From Fagopyrum homotropicum (lineage: Eukaryota > Streptophyta > Magnoliopsida > Caryophyllales > Polygonaceae), in assembly GCA_033239125.1 (NCBI GenBank), contig BSWB01000003.1, forward strand, positions 131,616,320-131,680,319: 64,000 nucleotides of DNA. The letters are read 5' to 3'. A program made the position numbers and the translations under genes. This document shows, piece after piece, positions 10,611-19,553 of the stretch (within the stretch, counting starts at the first letter, position 1; every line of letters starts with the position of its first letter). A model generated the notes under the pieces. The model ran no database searches. It had not been told where the DNA came from and saw only the letters and a program-made list of their open reading frames with translations.

Positions 10611-10871
10611 TGAGACTTACCCGGTAATTCCTTTGTTTGTTTACCCAAGATCATAAGTGTAGGTAATAAAGGTTTATCCTTTATTGGGGTTTGAGTGTGC
10701 CTTCATCCCATCTTTGTGAGTTAGCCTGAGACTTACCCGGTAAAGGTTGATTCTATTCCCTTAGTTGGTGTGTTGGTTTGAGGTTATAGTTCTTTTCCTT
10801 AATTCCTTGAGACTTACCCGGTAATAGGAGTTACGGTTTGGGATTAGTGAGTAGTGAGACTTACCCGGTGA
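10611..10871 (+). repeat. Four spaced copies of a 17-bp motif in U5 of the Athila-like LTR
   Basis: TGAGACTTACCCGGTAA occurs at 10611, 10727 and 10808, and as TGAGACTTACCCGGTGA at 10855. The same four copies are kept in the 3' LTR (15299, 15416, 15495, 15543). Spacing is 116, 81 and 47 bp, so this is not a simple tandem array. Function is unknown. Confidence 0.85.
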
Positions 10872-11216
10872 TCTATTCCACTTTAGTAACACCTTCCCTT
10901 TGCAAAAATCTCAGCTTTGTCCGCTTATCTTTAGATCTTGAGTTGGAACCACAACTAGATGCTTTAATCCCTAGAATTACATATCTCCTTAATTGAATTT
11001 TTATCATATTTGATTGCTTTAATTGCTTTTGTGGTTAGTTGCAATATAGACAACCTATACTTGCTTTGTTCCACCTAAGTCCCTAAGATCGACACCCCGG
11101 AATTCTTGCTTTTACTACGATTGACCCGTACACTGCGGGTTCGCATCCTTGTTTTAAGCATACATTTTGGATTATAAATTTAAAGCTTGCACACACCATT
11201 TGGAGCGAACAAGTTT

Positions 11217-11235
11217 TTTGCGCCGTTGCCGGGGA
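11217..11235 (+). other. Primer-binding site of the Athila-like element
   Basis: TTTGCGCCGTTGCCGGGG follows the LTR end by a few bases. It resembles the TGGCGCCGTTGCCGGGGA site used by Athila-group and related gypsy elements. Confidence 0.75.
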
Positions 11236-11335
11236 CTTGGTCTAGACCGAGCCGGTTGCGGTTGTCTTTCGGGGCTATTGCCCTTGTTGCTATTAACCAT
11301 TTGTCCTATGAGTTTTGTAGTTTTCAGGATATCCG

Positions 11336-12198
11336 ATGACTACATTTGATTCAGCCTGGATAGCAAGACAAAGTGGTAGGGCGGACCATTATGAATACTT
11401 GGAAGAAAAATACTCCTTTTATTGGTTTAACAATGAAAGGGAAAGAGAAAAGGTCATAAGGAGCTTGCGATATGGGATGAGATGAATGTCCCTAGAATGA
11501 TTTATGAGCAACCTCTTGAAGATTCGCTTGAATCAAAATTGGAGAAGATGATGAAGAAGTTGGAGGAGCTCAAGGAAAGCACCTTATCCTATGCTAAGCC
11601 AAAAGAGGAGCATAAGGAAGTACTGCAAGTTTCAAGCATTCTTCCAATCGAATCGGAAGTTTCTTCTGAAGCTTTTGAGGAAGAGGAAGATGTGGAAGAT
11701 CTCGATCCAACTGTTGAGACTTCGGCCGAGGTGAAAGAGAGATCGGCCGAGGTGGAAGAGAGATCGGCCGAGATGGAAGAAGAATCTGTAGAACTGAAAG
11801 TGGAAGATGCAGAGAACTTTGGCCAAATTACTAAGATTGTGGCCGAGGTGGAAGAAAGATCAGCTGAGTTGGGAGAGATTTTATGTGTGGATTATCAACC
11901 TAATATGAAACTTGTCCCGCTATTTGAAGAACTTTATAAGGTACTTACTCCTACTCCCTTTAAAGTTCTGGATTTTTTCAGGGATGCACCGAAGACTTGG
12001 AGGTCTCTTCCGAAAGAACCTCCCAAGATCAAGATGAAACCACCCTTGAATTTGCTGAAAGTAAATGCTCCTTGGAGTGAAAGGAGTGGAGTTCACGAGC
12101 GCTTTAATGCTAAGGCAACGAAGTTATTTGTTCAAGTATGGGGTCACTCACGTGACAAAGACCTTGTACTATCCCCAAGATGGAGAAGGGGGAGCTAA
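11336..12198 (+). pseudogene. Glu-rich ORF of the Athila-like element (gag-region remnant)
   Basis: An ATG at 11336 opens a short frame ending in SLRYGMR and a stop. The next frame, from the ATG at 11482, runs 238 codons to 12198. It is strongly acidic and Lys/Glu-rich, probably coiled-coil (LESKLEKMMKKLEELKEST). It has a near-perfect internal repeat AEVKERS/AEVEERS/AEMEEES at 11727-11790 and again at 11842-11870. No CCHC knuckle or protease motif is present. It occupies the place of gag in the element, but I cannot show homology to a known Gag. Confidence 0.5.
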
Positions 12199-12510
12199 GT
12201 GGATTCTCGAGAAGATTATTTCCTGATCAAGGAATGGATGGGACAAAGGACTGAGTTATGTCCCATGGAAGCATAGGAAGACCGGTAGGATTCCGGTGAG
12301 AATCAAACCGTACAAGCTTGTACGTGGGAGATCTTACCATTTGCCGGTGAAGTTAGGAACCGGAACCTTCTTGGAAGAGTTTTATGATGGATGTGATGAG
12401 CACTCCAAGGTGTTTGAGGTACATTGAGTAAATCCATGGAGAAAGGTCCAGCTAGCGACCTTAAACCAAGCGCTTCTTGGGAGGCAACCCAAGGTATTGC
12501 TTTCTTGTCC
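12199..12510 (+). pseudogene. Residual pol tail of the Athila-like element
   Basis: A short frame encodes IKPYKLVRGRSYHLPVKL, resembling the integrase-region PYxLVYGKxCHLPVEL of Athila/gypsy pol. It then runs to a stop after SKVFEVH (12427). The conserved GCGCTTCTTGGGAGGCAACCC block follows. Almost all of pol is deleted, so the element cannot move by itself. Confidence 0.55.
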
Positions 12511-14125
12511 CTTTTCTAGCTTAGTTTTAGATAGTTTGCTTTGCTTTGTTTTTGCGTCCTCCTAGACAGAAACCAGGTACTCTCTAAGAAGGAATTACAA
12601 CTCAAGAGCTACATGGAAGGACTAATGTTAGAAAACGGAGCTTGACTGAGACACATCTCGGGTGCAGTCACAGGACCTCGACCGAGATGTTCTTCGCCAA
12701 CCGAGACGGTCTTATTTGGGAGCTGTTTCTTATTTATTATGCAGCTCAACTTGTGTCCGGTGAGTACTCTACTTTTCAGACTTATTTGACCCATTGGGAC
12801 AATGTGTCCCAAGTATGGGGTATGTGGATGTATTATTTGACTTATGTGTACGCTTGTATGACTCTTGATGGATATTTATCGTTTTATCTTGCTCTATGTG
12901 TTTATCTGAGATTACATGCATGCATACAGGCTATTTGATTGAGAAAAACGTCAAAAACTGGTTTGAAAATTTTTTTTTGACATCGGCCGATGTGACTCTG
13001 ACCAATCGAGGTACAGTACCTCGGTTGACTTAGAACATCTCGACCGAGGTGGCTTAACTGAGACAGTTTTCAAAACGATTTTTGTGCTTCTTATCTGGAT
13101 ATGACCTCAGTGATGATTTTGTTTATTGACTGGTTTTGAAATCTTTATATGTTTAAAAGGTTCTATAATATGTTTAAGTTGTTAAATGCTTTGTTTGAAA
13201 TTTTGGCATGTTTAATACTTTGTTTTTATCCAAATTATGTTAAATTTGAAGGGTTGACACCACATGATGAGTTCTCTCACGATCTTCCTGGAATGATCAA
13301 GGCATTTCACTCTCTTCTCTTCTTCTTCTTGATCATGCTTAGCCCCTCATATACATATTTTCCTCCCTTTACCTATCCGGAAATTTGGAAGCAAGCAAAT
13401 GAAAAGCAAGTGAAAGAAAAGTTGAGATTGACTGAAAGTTAGAAAGAAACATATAGGTTTGGGGAAGTCAATCATGATGATGAGTAACTTGGCACCATTC
13501 ATATAGCCGGGTGTTTGTGTCTTGCCAAAGTCAGATTGAGCGATATTCCTAACGGGTCATGGTATGTGCATCAAGGGTTTGAGGCATCTCGAAAAATTGA
13601 TGATTGCTGATTTCCTAGGCTTCGATTATTGTGCACCTCTGTCCATGCATCCCAAAAAGTAAAAAAAGTAAAATAAGCAAAGCTTATTGGTGGAAGATGT
13701 TGAAGTTCAAAGGAAGTGAAATAAGATCCCTTTTCCCGGATTCTAGCACCACATTCCCTATATACATCCCACCCTCACGCGTTTCTTGACCTTCTCTTGA
13801 AAAGCCCTTGAGACATCAAGCTTGTTGATTGACTTGGTGGTTTAAACTGAATTATACATGATTAATTTCGATAATTATGATTTATTATGCATTCTATGAT
13901 TTTATGCAAAGATGAACAACTTTTTTATATTTATAAAATATTTTGAGCATGTTTTGATTTTAAATTCCATGAATCATTCTCTTAGAGTGATCTATGATTC
14001 GAGCACACCACAAAAAATGTTTTGAAATAATTTTCATTGATCTTTATAACTTATAATCCATTCTATCTTGTATCTAAGATTTGGAACTTGCTTGGGGGCA
14101 AGCAAGGGACAAGTGTGGGGTATTT
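12511..14125 (+). other. Non-coding 3' region of the Athila-like element
   Basis: No protein homology. It contains several inverted ACCTCGG...CCGAGG words (12655-12705, 12985-13045), like those in the LTRs. Just before the 3' LTR are GCTTGGGGGCAAGCAAGG and AAGTGTGGGGTATT (14090-14125), the probable polypurine region. Open frames of 98 and 97 codons here have no recognisable features. Confidence 0.55.
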
Positions 14126-15898
14126 TGATAGCATGAATTATAGTCTATATTTTGGGACCTGTTTAGAGGTTTTATCTTCAATAATCTACATGTTTAGATG
14201 TATATTATGTGATTATATTGTCATTTCATCTACCTTTGCGGAAATCGAGGTCTACACCAAGTTTCGTTGTAATTGTAGGTAAAATGACAAGTTTTGCATC
14301 AAAATGGAGCTAAAGGAGCTAAGGAGTCATTTAAGCTACATTCAAGGGCTTAAGGAAGAATCCAGGAAGCATGGAATGGATTAAAGATTTACTTTTGACC
14401 AGATTTAAGAGATTTCAATTCAGTTTAGAGCCACCTCGGTCAGCTACAGTACCATCTCGACCGAGGTGATCCAGAGGAGCGTCCCGACCGAGACGAACAC
14501 CTTGGATGCGACAAGATATATTTTATTCTTGGCTGAGATCTTTTATTTTTGGAAGGAGAGATCTTATATTTTTAGGCTGGATTTTTGGATGGAAGATCAT
14601 ATATTTTAGGAAGATATTTATTTTGGGAGATAAGAAATACTTTATTAGGAAACTATTTTTTTAAGATATCTTATCTTTGAAAGATAATTCTCCTATATAA
14701 AGGGTTGGATTTTCCACAATTCAACCATCTTCGGATCGCCGCAAGCAACCCGCTACCATCATAATAGCTGGGGATTGAAGAAACTATAGTTAAGAGGAAT
14801 TTTTGGAAGGTTGAAGGAAGGAAGTTGATAGCTTTTATAGCTTTTGTGAAGGGTTTTGTAAGATTCTCTTAGATTCCTTTCTTTGTTGATTGTCTTGTTG
14901 GATTGTGATCCAAGGAACGCTTATTTGTTTGATATTTGATTCACTTATTGAAGCCTTGTTCTTAAGGTTTTTGTGTTCAAATATTCATTCTCTTCCCGTA
15001 TATTTGATTATTTCTTTCATGATGATGAGTGGCTAATTTCTTCGTGTGATTCTAGGGTGATTGGCTGAAGGTTATGGGAAAAACAATGATAGAATAATCT
15101 TAAATTCCAGTAGGACCCTGAAAGCTCGAGTCTTTATCCTTAACCCTATAACATCTTGCTCAGAAGATGAACATCTCGGCCGGGGTGGAACTTGACTGAC
15201 CGAGGTGACTTATCTGATCCGAAACTGAGAGTTAAGTGTTAGAGTTTGCCAAATCCTATTCTTATTATACCTTTCCTGGTTCAATGCAAGCTTAGGATGA
15301 GACTTACCCGGTAATTCCTTTGTTTGTTTACCCAAGATCATAAGTGTAGGTAATAAAGGTTTATCCTTTATTGGGGTTTGAGTGTGCCTTCATCCCATCT
15401 TTGTGAGTTAGCCTGAGACTTACCCGGTAAAGGTTGATTCTATTCCCTTAGTTGGTGTGTTGGTTTGAGGTTATAGTTCTTTTCCTTAATTCCTTGAGAC
15501 TTACCCGGTAATAGGAGTTACAGTTTGGGATTAGTGAGTAGTGAGACTTACCCGGTGATCTATTCCACTTTAGTAACACCTTCCCTTTGCAAAAATCTCA
15601 GCTTTGTCCGCTTATCTTTAGATCTTGAGTTGGAACCACAACTAGATGCTTTAATCCCTAGAATTGCATATCTCCTTAATTGACTTTTTATCATATTTGA
15701 TTGCTTTAATCGCTTTTGTGGTTAGTTGCAATATAGACAACCTGTACTTGCTTTGTTCCACCTAAGTCCCTGAGATCGACACCCCGGAATTCTTGCTTTT
15801 ACTACGATTGACCCGTACACTGCGGGTTCGCATCCTTGTTTTAAGCATACATCTTGGGTTATAAATTTAAAGCTTGCACACACCATTTGGAGCGAACA
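14126..15898 (+). repeat. 3' LTR of the Athila-like element
   Basis: Near-identical to 9438-11211, with the same start, end and motif array. It is followed by GAGCT (target duplication copy) and then directly by hAT transposase coding sequence. Confidence 0.9.
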
Positions 15899-15903
15899 GA
15901 GCT

Positions 15904-16195
15904 GACCGGAGAGAATGAGGTTCCCTACCCTCTCAAGGATCGCGGCACAAATACTCGCCGTTCCGCCTCAACGGTAGCGGTTTAGCAAACCTTTAGCCGG
16001 AGTAGAAAGGTGCTCGATCCGACGAGATCAAACATGTTGCCTGAGACGTTGGAGGCACAAGTCCTACTAGCTGATTGGAGGAAAGCGGAAATGCGAACAC
16101 AAAGAAACAACTTCTCGGCGGAGGAAGGCGACGAAGATGACGACGAGCGACAACAAACGCCATCGGATGTATCGGCGGGAGAGTCCGACGACTAA
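15904..16195 (+). pseudogene. hAT transposase C-terminal part (hAT dimerisation domain), displaced
   Basis: After removing the Athila-like element and one target copy, the frame EWWS continues here as RPERMRFPTLSRIAAQILAVP. This is the conserved hAT C-terminal block (WWxxxxxxxPxLSxIARDILAVP). One extra or missing base near 15970 shifts the frame to ASTVAV. A TAG then replaces the expected Glu codon (15985-15987), before QTFSRSRKVLDPTRSNM and the LEAQVLLADWRKAEMRTQ block. An acidic tail ends at 16195. The gene was thus hit by an insertion, a frameshift and a nonsense change. Confidence 0.9.
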
Positions 16196-16479
16196 GGTAA
16201 GGGTCAATCGGGGATATAAACAAAGGTAAGAACTATGTGGGCTTTGATTCCTCCTCCCCGAGAGGATACGTAGGCAACCGGGATTCCGATTCAAGCCCAA
16301 TTCCTTCCTTTTTTTTTAATTTAAGTTCAAACACAATAACATTTCTCCTCTCTTTATTTATTTATTTTAAGTTTAAGTCCAATTATTTCTTTTTTTTTTA
16401 AGCTGAGGTGGCCAACCGCCGACCCGCCGGGTCTGACCCGTGACCCGGCGGGTCGGCCAATTTTACGGGTCCGGGTCCG
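16196..16479 (+). other. hAT 3' region, first part
   Basis: This is the 3' untranslated region of the hAT transposase, with T- and A-rich runs, and then the start of the GC-rich subterminal block (16405-16479: GACCCGCCGGGTC, GACCCGGCGGGTC). The block is cut at 16479 by E1 and resumes at 27488-27555. Confidence 0.7.
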
Positions 16480-16596
16480 TGTAATAACCGGAATTTTTAA
16501 ACTCCGTTAAACCTGAATTTAACCGATTTCCGAAACATCAATCTTAAATAAATGGGTACATAAATAATTAAATAAAATAAAACGAGTTTAAACGTT

Positions 16597-16631
16597 ATCA
16601 TTTTATGTGACTTTAAGTCACATAAAATGAT
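16597..16631. promoter_or_regulatory. 35-bp palindrome near the LTR start
   Basis: ATCATTTTATGTGACTT and its exact complement are separated by one T. The same core palindrome is found in the E2, E3 and solo LTRs at the equivalent place, although surrounding sequence has diverged. It could bind a dimeric factor or form a hairpin. Confidence 0.7.
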
Positions 16632-17805
16632 GAAACGTTGTAACCGGAAATAATTTCCGTATCTTTAAAATAAAATAATAAATTACCTAATACAGAATTT
16701 AATTCCGTATTTATTTCCGCAAATGCCCTACCGATCCGTACGAATAACGGGCCTCGTTTCAACTCGTTTTAAGGAAGCAAAAGTGGGCCCAATGCTTTGA
16801 GTACCAAGCCCACCAGCCCAACTTATTAAACTAATCTGAACCCTAATCTAATATTACGTTAATCCTAATCTAAACCTAAACCTATCGCTTCCCTCATCTG
16901 CACCGCCGTTTCTCTTTTCCCTATTCCGCAACAGAATCGAAACCGGACGTGATCCTCCGTCTCCACCTGCAGCTCCGCAGCAACCGCCGGACCCTGGCCC
17001 TACAACCGCCACCGCTGCGACCCCCAGGTGAGCCACCGACTCGGTCTATCTCTTCCGTTCCCTTTCTGTTTCGCAACAAACAGCCTAACCTTGGCATCAC
17101 GCAGCCGCTGCGAGGCACGCCTGTGAGCCTCCGTCGCCGCTGCTGCCAACCACCGTCCAACGCCGCCGAGCCTGCGCCGCTTTCCGTCGAGTCCGGTAAG
17201 AGTACTGGCCTCCCTCCTTCCGTTCTTCTCTGTCCGAGACTCAACAGTCCCGCTTCTGCAGGAGGAGAAGACGCTGCTCCGCCTCGTATTACACCGGAGC
17301 CACCACTGCCTCGCCTGCCCGTCCTCCAGCCAGACCGCCGCCACCGCGTGACCTCCCGGACGATCGCCAGAGTCACCGGAACCAGGTACGGCCGCCGCCT
17401 CTCTCTTCCTCCTTCGTCCCCTTCGAATTTCCGGTGGTTTGACTAACGTGTTGCGGCTGCTACGCTGAACCAGCAGACTTCCGCCTCACTGTTGCTCCGT
17501 ACCCAGGACGTCGCCACCAGCGCAGCCGCCGGAACGGAACGCTAGCGCTGCTTAGGACCTCCTCGCCGGACTGCTACTCCGGTAACCGACCCCTCCACTC
17601 CTCATTTCCACTATAATGTGTACATGTGTAGGAAATTGATGCTGAACATGTATTCTTACCACTGTAATACGTATGTAGGTAGGAATTGTTTTAGAAATTA
17701 TCGTCCACTGCAGTATATATATACGTATAGAATGTTAAGTGTAGGAGACGTAAATGTGTATATAATTATATACGGGTACTGAGTTGGGTATGAATAAGTC
17801 GATCG

Positions 17806-17866
<61 letters not shown>

Positions 17867-17929
17867 ACATATAAGTACATATATATTCAGTCACGAAAGG
17901 TTAACGGGAGCTAGCGTATGCCGAGTACC

Positions 17930-18016
<87 letters not shown>
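17806..18016. repeat. TA microsatellites in the E1 5' LTR
   Basis: Two AT-dinucleotide tracts (about 55 and 83 bp) are separated by about 70 bp of unique sequence. In the 3' LTR the matching tracts (26059-26083, 26154-26219) are much shorter, so they have expanded or contracted since insertion. Confidence 0.9.
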
Positions 18017-18020
<4 letters not shown>

Positions 18021-18514
18021 AAATAAAATTATACTTACGAATTTGGGTTGGTGAAATATTAAAGTATGTGAATTTATATATGTATATCTAAATACCTAAG
18101 AACTTCGGATGTTATATAATTGGAGGGAATGTTAAAATGCACGAAAGTATATAATTATATATACATAGATATGTAGATATATATAAGAATTGTTAATAAC
18201 CGAAAATGAAGTAATGTGATTCCAGACGACGAGTGGACGAGATAAATTTTTATAACCTTAGTAAACTATTTTGGGAAGTAACCATAGATTAGAAAGGCGT
18301 TCCAAAAGAAATATTAGAGGTTAAGAAGTGATCCAGAGAATTATCTACACTAAGGGTAAAACGGTCTTTTACCGTATGAGAATCGTTCTTCCGTAATTCC
18401 TTCGCATGAGGTTGGACATAGAAATGTGATATTGATACACGTGCCTTCATTGACAGGCGCTTGAGTTATCGAGTACGGACTATCTGAAGAGTGTTAGAAA
18501 GTATTTTGACTCAG

Positions 18515-18961
18515 GTAAGTCCTTGCGACTTACTTAGCCAGTTTCTGAGTGTTAGTTGAGTGATAGTAGTGGTGTGTGCTATTGCTTGATTTAATAATAA
18601 TAACTTGCTAGGACGACTGTTTTTACATTTAAGGCCCAAGTGTATGTATAACGGGCCGTGACATCACTGCCCAGCTCTGACAGGAGACTGGGAGGTTCTC
18701 TATACCCAGACCATACAGGTACAAGGTGAGGTGCATCGGATCCATTCCTGATGGTTACACGGGGGCGGAGGCGAGGTTTGGGAATCCCTCGTGTCACAAA
18801 ATAAGTATCATTAGAGTGAATGAGTAAATTAAAGCAAGATAATACAACGGACTTGTTTGAAAGCATGCTGAGTGGTTATGTTTATCTGAGTGTGTTTGTG
18901 CTGCTATTATTCTACTAATATTTAGATAACTAGCTAACGGTTCCTCTTGTTGTTGTTTTAG
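18515..18961 (+). other. Putative intron within the E1 5' LTR
   Basis: CAG/GTAAGTCC at 18513-18522 is a near-consensus plant donor. At the other end are GCTAACGG (branch-like, 18943-18950), a T-rich tract and TTTTAG ending at 18961, with a second possible acceptor CCGCAG ending at 18972. The same pattern, with similar length, occurs in all four LTR types of this window. The donor overlaps a 17-nt stem-loop (TAAGTC CTTGC GACTTA). Splicing is inferred, not shown. Confidence 0.45.
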
Positions 18962-19286
18962 TTTTACCGCAGGTTAGATCAGCAGTTGAGTGATCCGGAA
19001 GTAGTGGTCAGCCGGGTCTCCGTACTCCTTAGAGCGGGGTTGGGGTTGTTTTGTCTTTGCTTTCTTTTGGTTAAGACAGTTGTTCTTTTCTCTTGTTTAA
19101 GTACTGTAGGCTGCTAGACAGTGTTGCATTCATTACTCTAAAAACATGGTTTTTATGAATTTCGGTTTCTTTATTTGTGTCTTGTTGCAAGGTCCTAGTA
19201 ATGTTGTTGTCAAACTGAGGTCGGGACCCATTGTGAGGTCCTAACCAGTAATACTCCGAGTTCTGAGAATTCGGGGTGTTACAACA

Positions 19287-19298
19287 TGGTATCAGAGC
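19287..19298 (+). other. E1 primer-binding site (tRNA-iMet)
   Basis: TGGTATCAGAGC lies three bases after the LTR end. It is the standard 12-nt complement to the 3' end of plant initiator tRNA-Met. Confidence 0.95.
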
Positions 19299-19553
19299 TC
19301 TAGGTTGGCAACAATGGCACTTGAAATCTTCTGAAAGACCGAATAAGTTTTAAGCAGAACCCGAAAAGGGATCTGAGTTTTAAAAAGAAAATTTTTGGTT
19401 TTAAATGCATGCATAGTCTGGTTGGGAATAGAAAAGTACGGCTGACCACCACTACTACCGCGGATCTCAGTATGCTTAGTGGGACTTTAGGTTACTGTAG
19501 TTAGACTTTTGGACTTTCAGCTAGTAGTAATTATAGTTTTTATTCTTGCACAG

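Larger units (their letters stand above)
9438..11211 (+). repeat. 5' LTR of the Athila-like element
   Basis: Direct partner of 14126-15898 with perhaps two dozen differences by eye. It contains inverted ACCTCGG/CCGAGGT words (9746-9810), a TATA-like CTATATAAAGGG at 10011-10022 and four spaced copies of TGAGACTTACCCGGTRA between 10611 and 10871. Confidence 0.9.
9438..15898 (+). mobile_element. Defective Athila-like Ty3/gypsy element inside the hAT transposase gene
   Basis: LTRs of about 1.77 kb (9438-11211 and 14126-15898) begin TGATAGCATG and end GCGAACA. Just inside the left LTR is TTGCGCCGTTGCCGGGG, a good match to the tRNA-Asp-type primer site of Athila elements. Upstream of the right LTR are the GGGGGCAAGCAAGG / GTGTGGGGTATT purine-rich region and, near 12464, GCGCTTCTTGGGAGGCAACCC, a signature seen in Athila-group 3' regions. 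No protease, RT, RNase H or integrase core remains. Target flanks GAGCC and GAGCT are a 5-bp duplication with one mismatch. Confidence 0.85.
16480..19283 (+). repeat. 5' LTR of E1
   Basis: 2.8 kb. From 5' to 3': a 35-bp palindrome (16597-16631); a GC-rich block (about 16880-17600) with repeated CCGGTAAG / CAGGTGAG donors and CAG acceptors; two long TA tracts (17806-17861, 17934-18016); the putative intron donor at 18515; and branch-like CTAACGG with TTTTAG near 18943-18961. It ends GGGGTGTTACA. Long open frames on both strands of the GC-rich block are not genes, as they recur in the other LTR. Confidence 0.95.

Noticed and set aside
15993..16300. Minus-strand frames opposite the hAT C-terminus
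   Set aside because: Shadows of the displaced hAT coding segment.
16854..17446. Long open frames on both strands (up to 165 codons) in the E1 5' LTR, repeated at 25103-25767
   Set aside because: They lie inside LTRs, occur in both copies, and arise from GC-rich low-stop sequence; no protein motif.
17698..18026. Frames encoding poly-Tyr-Ile stretches
   Set aside because: Direct translation of TA microsatellites.
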